DNA of 8,348 nt from an uncultured Prevotellaceae bacterium (GCA_946539475.1 CAMNHM010000119.1:1-8348); one strand, 5' to 3'. Counted from the stretch's first letter, positions 1 to 7,140 are shown. Notes: generated by a model not told the origin, from the letters alone. Translations and numbers: made by a program.

Positions 1-27
1 TGAAGAGTGAAGAGTGAAGAGTGAAGA
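1..27. repeat. GTGAAGA tandem heptamer array (left copy)
   Basis: At least three perfect heptamers GTGAAGA lie end to end at 7-13, 14-20 and 21-27, and the same pattern continues to the left edge, so the array may extend outside the window. It sits in the leader of the TPR gene. The same unit recurs at 2706-2754. A unit of 7 bp is not a codon multiple, and three units in a row contain a TGA in every frame, so the array is non-coding. Its function is unknown. Confidence 0.85.
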
Positions 28-30
28 ATT

Positions 31-65
31 CTCGTACCTCGTACCTCGCACCTCGTACCTCGAAA
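31..65. repeat. CTCGTAC tandem heptamer array
   Basis: Units at 31-37, 38-44, 45-51 (one change, CTCGCAC), 52-58 and a decayed fifth at 59-65 are in strict 7-bp phase. A further out-of-phase CGTACCTCG follows at 71-79. This second heptamer family starts four bases after the GTGAAGA array and ends just upstream of the preferred start of the TPR gene. It is non-coding leader DNA unless the GTG at 21 were used as a start, which I think unlikely. Confidence 0.8.
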
Positions 66-92
66 AGATTCGTACCTCGAAATAAAAACTAC

Positions 93-1808
93 GTGAAACG
101 AATATTGACTATAGTATTTTGGCTCTGTGGGTGGCTGATGATGAGCGCCCAGGGAGTGACGACGGGCGGGGAGAGCGGCCGGCGCAGCTATGACATACTG
201 CTGCACGAAGCACTGCTGCAACGGCAGAAGGGGCATCACGATGCCTCGTTCGACCTGCTCTGCCGCTGCCGTGAGCTGCGCCCTGATGCCTCGGAGGTGC
301 ACTATTTCCTGGGGCAGTACTATGAGGCACTGGAGATGAAGGAACAGGCGCTGGCCTCCTTCCAGCAGGCCTCGCGCCTGGAGCCGAAGAACATCACCTA
401 CCTCGAGCGCCTCGCCTCGGCGTATGTCGACAGTGAGCAGTACACGAAGGCCATCGACGTCGTCGAGCAGATGTATGCCGCCAACAAAGGACGCCAGGAG
501 CTGCTGGAGTCGCTCTATGCCCTCTACTGGCAGCAGAAGGACTATGAGAAGGCCATCGACGTCCTCGACCGCATGGAGGCAGCCGACGGTCCCACGGAGC
601 GCACGACGCTGATGAAGAGCCGCCTCTACCTCGAGATGGACGATGCCGACAAGGCCATCCACGAGATGAAGATGCTCAGCGAGCACTATCCCAACGATCC
701 CACCTATCGCACCCTCTATGCCAACACGCTGCTCGTGACCGATCATGCTGACGAGGCTTACGACGTGCTGATGAGCGTGATGGCCGACGACAGCAGCAAC
801 CTACGTGCCCAGCAGGTGCTGCGAAACTACTACGTCCGTCAGGGCGACGAGGCAGCGGCCGACTCCGTCAACCATGCCATCCTCCTCAACCCGAAGGCGC
901 TGACGGAAGACCGTGTGGAGCAGATGCGACGTATCATCCTAGAGTCGGAGCAGACAGACGGTGACAGCACCGTCGTCCTCGGTCTCTTCCAGGAGCTGCT
1001 CAGCCTGCCCGACCCCGATGCGGACATCGCTGAGATGAAAGCCGTATACATGCAGCTGAAGGAGATGCCGCGCGACAGTGTCGCCAGTGCCTTCGAGTAT
1101 GTCCTACAGCTCGCCCCCGACAAGGCATCGTCGCGCCTGCGGCTGGTGCAGATGGCATGGGAGGACGAGGACGACGACCGCATCATCAGCCTCTGTAAGG
1201 CTGCCCGCCAGTATAACCCCGAGGAGATGGCGTTCTACTACTATCAGGGCATGGCCTACTATCGGCAGGAGAATGCCGACGACGCCCTTGAGGCTTTCCG
1301 CAACGGCATCAGCGTGATCAACGACCAGAGCAATCCCGAGATTGTCAGCGATTTCTATGCCGTCATGGGCGACCTCCTGCACATGAAGGGCCTCGAGGCG
1401 GAGGCCTATGCTGCCTACGACTCCTGCCTGGTGTGGAAAGACGATAACATAGGGTGCCTGAACAACTACGCCTACTACCTCAGCCTCACCGGCAAGCGCC
1501 TCGACGAGGCAGAGCAGATGAGCTACCGCACGGTGAAGGCGGAGCCTGAGAATGCCACCTATCTCGACACCTACGCATGGATACTCTTCGAGCAGCGACG
1601 CTATGCCGAGGCAAAGGTGTACATCGACCAGGCGCTGCAGCACGACTCGCTGCCCGGTGCCGTCGTCCTGGAGCATGCCGGCGACATCTACGCCCTCTGC
1701 GGCGACCTCACGGGAGCCCTCGCCCACTGGGAGAAAGCCCTCGTCGATGCTCCTGACAACAAGCTGCTGCGAAAGAAGATCAAACGAAAGAAATACCTCC
1801 GTAAATAG
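93..1808 (+). CDS. Secreted tetratricopeptide-repeat (TPR) protein
   Basis: A 571-residue protein made almost entirely of TPR helix pairs, a fold that normally serves as a protein-binding scaffold. I chose the GTG at 93 as start: it gives a clean signal peptide (Lys-Arg, then hydrophobic residues 4-18, likely cleavage after Ser-Ala at 18-19) and follows an A-rich stretch (80-92) typical of Bacteroidota starts. An upstream in-frame GTG at 21 lies inside the heptamer array and would add 24 residues of repeat-derived sequence. Recognisable TPR units are near residues 69-100, 102-133, 135-165, 171-202, 377-410, 418-450, 455-486, 488-518 and 524-556. The middle (about 270-345) is more divergent. 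The C-terminus is very basic. The stop is 6 bases before the DUF4292 lipoprotein gene, so the two are surely co-transcribed. The context suggests a periplasmic or outer-membrane-associated role in envelope assembly. The exact partner cannot be read from the sequence. Confidence 0.88.
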   Translation: MKRILTIVFWLCGWLMMSAQGVTTGGESGRRSYDILLHEALLQRQKGHHDASFDLLCRCRELRPDASEVHYFLGQYYEALEMKEQALASFQQASRLEPKNITYLERLASAYVDSEQYTKAIDVVEQMYAANKGRQELLESLYALYWQQKDYEKAIDVLDRMEAADGPTERTTLMKSRLYLEMDDADKAIHEMKMLSEHYPNDPTYRTLYANTLLVTDHADEAYDVLMSVMADDSSNLRAQQVLRNYYVRQGDEAAADSVNHAILLNPKALTEDRVEQMRRIILESEQTDGDSTVVLGLFQELLSLPDPDADIAEMKAVYMQLKEMPRDSVASAFEYVLQLAPDKASSRLRLVQMAWEDEDDDRIISLCKAARQYNPEEMAFYYYQGMAYYRQENADDALEAFRNGISVINDQSNPEIVSDFYAVMGDLLHMKGLEAEAYAAYDSCLVWKDDNIGCLNNYAYYLSLTGKRLDEAEQMSYRTVKAEPENATYLDTYAWILFEQRRYAEAKVYIDQALQHDSLPGAVVLEHAGDIYALCGDLTGALAHWEKALVDAPDNKLLRKKIKRKKYLRK

Positions 1809-1814
1809 TAACGA

Positions 1815-2705
1815 ATGAACAAGACAGCCATATCCACAAGAATGAACATCAGAAGCTACGTCACGATAGGCCTCCTGGCGCTGACCGTCGCCCTCGCCTC
1901 CTGTCGGTCGGGCAAGAGCGTGGTGAGCGACAAGCCCACCGTCGCCCATACCTCGGAGCAGACAGAGATCCTCTCGCGCGTCGTCGCCCACACCCAGCAA
2001 GGGACCCAGTACTTCGGGTCGAAGCTGAAATTCTCCGTCGACATGGGCAGTCAGCAGGTCTCCGTGTCGGGAACGCTACGCATGAAGCGCGACGACGTCA
2101 TCCGTCTGCAGCTGATGGCACTAGGACTGATGGAGGCAGCACGCCTGGAGTTCACCCGCGACTCCGTGCTCCTCATGGACCGTATCAACCGCCAGTATCT
2201 GAAGGCACCCTATTCCGATGTCGACTTCCTCCGCGACAGCGGCATCAACTTCAACATGCTACAGGCCCTCTTCTGGAACGAGCTCTTCCAGCCCGGGAAG
2301 ACGACGGTAGACCTGCAGCAATTCAGCATCGATGCGCAGACGGCCAGTGAGGCTACCGTCAGCTATAACGAGGCGGACGCCACGGGGGTGAAGGGGCGCA
2401 TGCTCTACCAGTGGCTGGTGAACGTCGCCACGGGCTGCATCCAAAAGACCACCGTCGGCTATCGCGACAGCCGCCACGGCAATACCGACCTCGACTGGGA
2501 GTACGGCGACTTCAAGGAGGTGCGCTCGAAGCTCTTCCCCTCAGACATGCAGGTGAAGCTCTCCACGCCGAAGAAGCAGATACGGCTGGGCATGAAGCTC
2601 AGCAGCTTCAACAACGACAGCGACTGGGAGACGCGCACCCGCGTCAGCAGCCGCTATAAGAAGGTCGATGTCGACGAGATCCTACGGAGGGTCATGGCGT
2701 TGTAA
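1815..2705 (+). CDS. DUF4292-family lipoprotein, probable LolB-like fold
   Basis: A 296-residue lipoprotein. The signal peptide ends in the lipobox Leu-Ala-Ser-Cys with the lipidated Cys at residue 30. The residues after it (Arg-Ser-Gly-Lys) are not the acidic export signal that sends Bacteroidota lipoproteins to the cell surface, so I infer it stays on the periplasmic side. The body has the DUF4292 pattern: an amphipathic beta segment at 70-92, the 'DVIRLQLMALGLMEAARLEF' block at 94-113, then 'DSVLLMDRINRQYLKAPYSD' at 116-135, and a beta-rich C-terminal half. The family is thought to have a LolA/LolB-like lipid-binding fold, so a role in lipoprotein insertion at the outer membrane is plausible but inferred. 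An alternative start at 1842 (residue 10) gives 287 residues with the same lipobox. The gene lies 6 bases after the TPR gene, and the GTGAAGA array begins directly after its stop. Confidence 0.87.
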   Translation: MNKTAISTRMNIRSYVTIGLLALTVALASCRSGKSVVSDKPTVAHTSEQTEILSRVVAHTQQGTQYFGSKLKFSVDMGSQQVSVSGTLRMKRDDVIRLQLMALGLMEAARLEFTRDSVLLMDRINRQYLKAPYSDVDFLRDSGINFNMLQALFWNELFQPGKTTVDLQQFSIDAQTASEATVSYNEADATGVKGRMLYQWLVNVATGCIQKTTVGYRDSRHGNTDLDWEYGDFKEVRSKLFPSDMQVKLSTPKKQIRLGMKLSSFNNDSDWETRTRVSSRYKKVDVDEILRRVMAL

Positions 2706-2754
2706 GTGAAGAGTGGAAAGTTAAAAGTGAAGAGTGAAGAGTGAAGAGTGGATT
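2706..2754. repeat. GTGAAGA heptamer array (right copy)
   Basis: Seven heptads in one unbroken 7-bp phase begin at the first base after the DUF4292 stop codon: GTGAAGA, GTGGAAA, GTTAAAA, three perfect GTGAAGA (2727-2747) and GTGGATT. The unit is the same as at 1-27. The array fills nearly the whole 58-base gap to the ATG at 2764. It is purine-rich and contains GTG triplets, one of which (2734) is in frame with the next gene and could be mistaken for its start. Confidence 0.87.
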
Positions 2755-2763
2755 TTGAAAGTT

Positions 2764-4164
2764 ATGCGGAAGATCCTTTTATTGGTAATCCTACTGGTGA
2801 CTACCAGCTTGGTGGCTCCGGCACAGCGCACGCAGCGACGCACACAGCGTACGCAGCAGCGGCAGCCGACGCAGCGAGAGCAGCTGCAGCAGCGGCAGCG
2901 CCAGCTGCAACAGCAGCAGCAGGCGAACAGACGTCGTCAGCAGGAGCTGGAGCAGCAGGTGAAGGTGCGCATGAAGGATGTGGAGGCCCTGGGCAGTGAG
3001 ATTGCCGACAAGCAGCTGACGATCGACTCCCTCCACCTGGCTATCGACAGCCTGCATAGCGACATCGCCGTCCTCGACTCGCAGCTCGTAGTCCTCCGCA
3101 AGGAGCTGGAAGAGCGTCGGCAGCACTATATCAAGTCGATGCGTTATATGTATCGCAACCGTAACCTCCAGAACAAGATGATCTTCGTGCTCAGTGCCAA
3201 GGGCTTCAACCAGATGTACCGGCGCATGCGCTTCATGAACGAGTATACGACCTACCAGCGTGCGCAAGGAGAGGCCGTGAAGCAGAAGGGTGAGCAGGTG
3301 GAGCAGAAACGTGAGGAGCTGAACGAGGCGAACCGCAAGATGAGGGCCCTGCTGGCCCGCGGCGAAGAGGAGCAGCGGCGCCTCGAGGAGAAGAAGGCCG
3401 ACCAGCAGAAGATGGTGGCCAGCCTGCAGCGGGAGGAGCAGACCGTCAGGCGGCTGATCACCCAGCAGCAGAAGGAAGAGGCAGAGCTTAGCCGGCAGAT
3501 CGACAAGCTCATCGCTGAGGAGCTGGAGCGCGCCCGTAAGGCTGAGGAGGAGCGGCAGCGAAAGCTGGCCGAGCAGCGGCGGCGCGAGCAGGAGCTGCAA
3601 CGGCAGCAGGCTGCTGCCGCCGCCAACAACAACAGCCGCAGCTCGCGCAGCAGTCGTAACAGCCGTTCTACGAATACCACGACCTCGTCGAGGACGACCA
3701 GCACGTCGAGGACCACTACCACGACGACCACCACACCCACCTACCGCGATGCCGATCCCGACCGCCAGCTGTCGGGCAGCTTCGCCAACAACAAGGGACG
3801 CCTGCCGGTGCCTATCACGGGCAGCTACCGCGTCGTCAGGGGCTTTGGGGCATACACCATCGCCGGCGTCACCCTACAGAGCAGCGGCATACACCTGGAG
3901 GGACAGCCAGGCGCCCAGGCGCGGTGTGTCTTCGACGGTGAGGTGAGCCGTATCTTCAATGCCGGCAACGGCATCGTCGTGATGGTACGCCACGGCCGCT
4001 ATATCTCCGTCTACAGCAACCTGTCGTCCGTCAGCGTCAGCATGGGGCAGAAGGTGAAGACCAACCAGACGCTGGGCAGCGTGGGAGCCAACCACACCCT
4101 GCTCTTCCGGCTCCAGAACTGGGACAAGGTGCTCAACCCCAAGCAATGGCTAAAGCGGCTGTGA
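2764..4164 (+). CDS. EnvC-like murein hydrolase activator with degenerate LytM (M23) domain
   Basis: A 466-residue exported protein starting at ATG 2764. The start is chosen because it gives a compact signal peptide (Arg-Lys, hydrophobic 4-18, Ala-Pro-Ala cleavage near 20). The in-frame GTG at 2734 lies in the heptamer array. Next come a Gln/Arg-rich stretch (21-66), a long coiled coil (about 60-283) with the 'MYRRMRFMNEY' segment at 151-161 that resembles EnvC-type proteins, a Ser/Thr/Arg-rich linker (about 283-327) and a LytM domain (about 347-466). In active M23 peptidases zinc is held by His and Asp of an HxGxD-type motif and by His of HxH. Here the matching stretches read SSGIHLEG (374-380 region) and TLLFRL (445-450), and the YxHL motif reads YSNL, so the ligands are missing. 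This is the pattern of EnvC, which activates amidases rather than cutting peptidoglycan. A role in septal or envelope peptidoglycan remodelling is inferred. It is probably the last core gene of the operon. Confidence 0.87.
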   Translation: MRKILLLVILLVTTSLVAPAQRTQRRTQRTQQRQPTQREQLQQRQRQLQQQQQANRRRQQELEQQVKVRMKDVEALGSEIADKQLTIDSLHLAIDSLHSDIAVLDSQLVVLRKELEERRQHYIKSMRYMYRNRNLQNKMIFVLSAKGFNQMYRRMRFMNEYTTYQRAQGEAVKQKGEQVEQKREELNEANRKMRALLARGEEEQRRLEEKKADQQKMVASLQREEQTVRRLITQQQKEEAELSRQIDKLIAEELERARKAEEERQRKLAEQRRREQELQRQQAAAAANNNSRSSRSSRNSRSTNTTTSSRTTSTSRTTTTTTTTPTYRDADPDRQLSGSFANNKGRLPVPITGSYRVVRGFGAYTIAGVTLQSSGIHLEGQPGAQARCVFDGEVSRIFNAGNGIVVMVRHGRYISVYSNLSSVSVSMGQKVKTNQTLGSVGANHTLLFRLQNWDKVLNPKQWLKRL

Positions 4165-4219
4165 ACAACTCGCGATCACGAAATACCCATAAACAACAAA
4201 CAACTAAAACCAAACGACA
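4165..4219 (+). promoter_or_regulatory. A-rich leader of the 964-residue surface protein
   Basis: The 55 bases between the EnvC-like gene and the next ATG are rich in A and C (AACAACAAACAACTAAAACC just upstream of the start) and have no Shine-Dalgarno. An A-rich, unstructured leader is what Bacteroidota use for efficient translation initiation. I see no Bacteroidota-type promoter box (TAnnTTTG) and no terminator hairpin here, so the following gene may be read through from upstream or use a promoter I cannot identify. Confidence 0.35.
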
Positions 4220-7114
4220 ATGAAGAAACACTACTTCAAGCTCGCGGCGCTCGCCGTGATGATGGCTGCTGCCCCAGAGGCACAGGCCATCGAGTTTCCC
4301 TGCGCACAGACGCCTGTCGACGGACAGTCGTACGTGCTTGCCAGTCGCTCCAACCCCACCAACTACTGGATGCGCACATCCTGGGACGGAGCCTACTATC
4401 TGATGCCCTACAACGATGCCAAGGACAAGCCCGGAGTGTTCACCGCCCACCAGCAGGCCGACGGCACGTGGACCTTCACCGTAGAGAACGGTGAGGAGGG
4501 AACGACCATCGGTGGGACAACCTACTACGGCACTACCTACGTGGGCATCCCCTATGGCACCGACAACATCAACGCCACGCTCAGTGAGCCCGCCTACTGG
4601 ACCATCGAGAGCAGCGACCAGCCAGGATTCTACCTCCTCAAGGCCGGCGCCGGACAGGAGAACGACCTCACCATCGGAGGATACCTGCACCTGAACAACG
4701 GCAACCAGTATGCCGTCATCACAGAGCCTACCAACAACTGGTTCCCGGACTTCTACGGAGGCATACAGCACGACGAGAACGGAGTGCCCATCTACGACGA
4801 GAACGGCTTCGTCATACCCCTGAACCCCATCTCACGCTACTGGGCCTTCATACAGCCCGGCGACGTGGCTGCCTACTCGCTGAAGATCGAGCTCTACGCA
4901 CTGCTGCAGGACATCGAGGACAACTACCTGCCGCTCTCCGACTATGCAGAGGGCTTCCAGGGTACCCTCGACGCCACGCTGCCACTCTATAACAAGGCAG
5001 ACATCACCGCCGACGACGTCGCTGCCGCCAAGGCCATCATCACGGCAAAGATGAACCTCTACAAGGAGATCGTCGCCGCCATCGACCTGCTGGCCAACGG
5101 CACGTCGAGCGTCGCCCTCGCCAATGCCATCCACAACGCTACCACCACCTTCAACAGCAGTGCTGACATCGCCACACTGGAGGCAGCCCTCGCCACGTTG
5201 AAGGCCGCTGAGCGCGACTATGTCATGGGCTCCGACGACATCACAGCCCTCATCACTAACAACAGCTTCGAAGACCTGCAGTCGCAGGGTGGCAACATGA
5301 CCTCCGGCGTCGCCGGCGCTCCCTATGGCTGGAACGTCTACGTACGCGGAAAGCAGGTCACGACAGCCGCTGAGGTGCAGGCAGCAGGCATCACCGCCTG
5401 GCACGGCATCAACAACGACGCCGAGGGAGCCCTCGACGGCAACTATGCCTTCGGACTATGGACCAGCGGAGTGCCCGAATACGAGATCTCGCAGAAGATA
5501 GAGGGACTGGAGAACGGTACCTATATCGTGAACGCCGCACTGATGGTCGGTGCCAACGGCAATGGCTCACGCCGCACCACGCAGCGCATCTTCGGCAATC
5601 TGAATGCCACCTACTTCGCTTCTGAGTATGAGTACGACCTGAGCCGTCTCGACAAGAGCGAGGTCTACGACTTCCAGGCCCTTGAGGAGCCCGCTACCGA
5701 CCGTCTGCTGCAGGAGATGGAGGTGCGTGCCTTCGTCTACGACGGCACCCTCACCCTCGGACTGCGTACCAACGGCGACTTCGCTGCTGCCAACCGTACG
5801 GAAGGCAATGGTGCCGGAGGCGATGGATGGTTCAAGGTCGACAACTTCCGACTGACGAAGGTGGGCTACGTGCAAGAGGATGCCCTGGCCGTCTATGGTC
5901 ACTTCTACGACATGCTCAAGGAGCTCCGCGGTGAGAAGATGCAGCGCAGCGTGAAGACGCAGCTGAACGACCTCGTGGCGACGCAGCTCGGCGAGAGCGC
6001 CACACAGCAGGAGATCATCGCCGCCATCCTGGCCCTGAAGAACTACTATCCCACCGTGCAGGCATCGATTGCCGTCTATGCCCGTCTGCAGGAGGCCATC
6101 AACAAGGGTTATGTGGCTTCTATCGAGTACCCGCTGAGCAGCTATGCCGACGACTTCGGCGACCTGATCATGGAGGCTGAGGAGATGTATGACGATGGCG
6201 ATGCCAGCGAGGAGGAGGTCAACGCCATGATCGACGCCATCGAGAGCGGCATCGAGCGCCTCAAGGCTACTGCCGTCAGCGAGGGCGACATCACCTTCGT
6301 GCTGAAGAACCCCAGCTTCGAGGACCTGCGCACACAGAACAAGTCGGACAGCAACGGCTCCATGGTGCCTCCCTACGGATGGACGCTGAAGATCAACGGT
6401 GAGGTGACGACCACCGCTCCCGGCTTCGGATGGTGCGCCATCAACAGTGGCGACGCCATTGACGTCACCGACGAGGATGGCAGCTACTACGACCGTCAGC
6501 CCACCGACGGCGACCATCTCTGGGGCATCTGGAACGGTACCATACCCGAGATAGAGCTCAGCCAGACGCTGCAAGGACTGCCTTCGGGAGCCTATACCCT
6601 GACGGCTGACGTCATGGTGCAGAACCAGTGGGCCGGCGACTGCAACACCACGCAGCGCATCTTTGCCAACGACTGTGTGCAGATGTGGGGCTACGACGGC
6701 TTCTACGAGATGAACATGCCCGCCGATGCTACCAGTGCCAAGATCCTCACCTATGCCGGCTATTCCTGCTACCGTGTCGACGGACTCACGGACGCCCAGC
6801 AGCCCACGTCGCTGCTGCGCCCGATGACGGTACACTTCGACGTCTATGATGATGGCATCGCCGTCATCGGCTTCCGTACCAACGGCATCAACCCCGACGG
6901 CACCGAGAGCACCAACGGCCACGGATGGTTCAAGATCGACAACTTCCGCCTGAGCTACGACAGCAGCGAGATGCTCGGTGTGGGCGACGTCCGTCAGCAC
7001 GACGCTGCCACCGCCGTCTTCTACACGCTCGACGGCCGACGCCTCGACGCTCCGCAGCGTGGCATCAATATCGTGAAGACAGCTGGTGTGACGAAGAAGG
7101 TGCTGGTGAAGTAA
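4220..7114 (+). CDS. Large secreted modular protein with two CBM-like repeats and a probable type IX sorting tail
   Basis: A 964-residue exported protein that I cannot assign to a named function. Residues 1-23 are a signal peptide ending Ala-Gln-Ala. Residues 24-215 are a beta-rich, Tyr/Trp/Gly-rich module, perhaps of trefoil or lectin type. Residues 219-335 and 552-689 are helical segments resembling FIVAR-like spacers. After each comes a jelly-roll-like domain (341-548 and 691-913) that opens with N-x-SFEDL and PYGW and closes with GWFK(V/I)DNFRL, as in CBM4/9-type carbohydrate-binding modules. The last 36 residues (about 929-964: FYTLDGRRL, Pro-Gln-Arg-Gly-Ile-Asn, TKKVLVK) match the short C-terminal tails common on Prevotella secreted proteins. 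I see no glycosidase or peptidase catalytic motif. A surface glycan-binding or adhesive role is the best inference. The gene starts 55 bases after the EnvC-like gene on the same strand, has similar base composition, and ends before the strong terminator at 7141-7180. Confidence 0.8.
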   Translation: MKKHYFKLAALAVMMAAAPEAQAIEFPCAQTPVDGQSYVLASRSNPTNYWMRTSWDGAYYLMPYNDAKDKPGVFTAHQQADGTWTFTVENGEEGTTIGGTTYYGTTYVGIPYGTDNINATLSEPAYWTIESSDQPGFYLLKAGAGQENDLTIGGYLHLNNGNQYAVITEPTNNWFPDFYGGIQHDENGVPIYDENGFVIPLNPISRYWAFIQPGDVAAYSLKIELYALLQDIEDNYLPLSDYAEGFQGTLDATLPLYNKADITADDVAAAKAIITAKMNLYKEIVAAIDLLANGTSSVALANAIHNATTTFNSSADIATLEAALATLKAAERDYVMGSDDITALITNNSFEDLQSQGGNMTSGVAGAPYGWNVYVRGKQVTTAAEVQAAGITAWHGINNDAEGALDGNYAFGLWTSGVPEYEISQKIEGLENGTYIVNAALMVGANGNGSRRTTQRIFGNLNATYFASEYEYDLSRLDKSEVYDFQALEEPATDRLLQEMEVRAFVYDGTLTLGLRTNGDFAAANRTEGNGAGGDGWFKVDNFRLTKVGYVQEDALAVYGHFYDMLKELRGEKMQRSVKTQLNDLVATQLGESATQQEIIAAILALKNYYPTVQASIAVYARLQEAINKGYVASIEYPLSSYADDFGDLIMEAEEMYDDGDASEEEVNAMIDAIESGIERLKATAVSEGDITFVLKNPSFEDLRTQNKSDSNGSMVPPYGWTLKINGEVTTTAPGFGWCAINSGDAIDVTDEDGSYYDRQPTDGDHLWGIWNGTIPEIELSQTLQGLPSGAYTLTADVMVQNQWAGDCNTTQRIFANDCVQMWGYDGFYEMNMPADATSAKILTYAGYSCYRVDGLTDAQQPTSLLRPMTVHFDVYDDGIAVIGFRTNGINPDGTESTNGHGWFKIDNFRLSYDSSEMLGVGDVRQHDAATAVFYTLDGRRLDAPQRGINIVKTAGVTKKVLVK
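5240..5863 (+). repeat. CBM-like repeat, copy A (within the 964-residue protein)
   Basis: Residues 341-548. It shares with copy B, in the same order: NxSFEDL, PYGW, a short Trp-containing block (AFGLW), PExExSQxIxGL, LMV, TTQRIF, RTNG and GWFKxDNFRL. The last block is also nearly identical in DNA (5825-5856 against 6923-6954, 3 differences in 32 bases by eye). Copy A contains no cysteine. Confidence 0.75.
6290..6958 (+). repeat. CBM-like repeat, copy B (within the 964-residue protein)
   Basis: Residues 691-913. It has the same ordered motif blocks as copy A but carries extra residues in the middle and four cysteines (739, 808, 819, 850) that copy A lacks. Together with the helical segment before each copy, this points to an internal duplication of one helical-plus-jelly-roll unit followed by divergence. 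Confidence 0.75.
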
Positions 7115-7140
7115 CGCCCGCCTGACATACCCCAAAAAGC

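Noticed and set aside
1..79. CRISPR-like repeats
   Set aside because: The units are 7 bp and directly adjacent, with no spacers, so this is a simple tandem repeat.
101..120. Promoter-like string (TTGAC and TATTTTG) near the start of the TPR gene
   Set aside because: It lies inside the signal-peptide coding region, the spacing is wrong, and it does not fit the TAnnTTTG box of Bacteroidota.
1104..2000. 298-codon open frame on the - strand across the TPR and DUF4292 genes
   Set aside because: It crosses the boundary of two well-supported + strand genes, has low-complexity Val/Leu/Gly content and no recognisable family.
2748..2999. Small + strand frame with a long Ala-rich stretch
   Set aside because: It is the CAG-rich Gln tract of the EnvC-like gene read one frame over as GCA (Ala).
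4289..4306. Lipoprotein reading of the large surface protein because of Cys 28
   Set aside because: The Cys follows Ile-Glu-Phe-Pro, not a lipobox, and a standard Ala-Gln-Ala cleavage site lies just before it.
5567..7135. 522-codon open frame on the - strand opposite the large surface protein
   Set aside because: It is a composition shadow of a GC-rich gene with strong codon bias. The translation is Val/Gly/His-rich without any domain or signal peptide, and the + strand protein has clear motifs.
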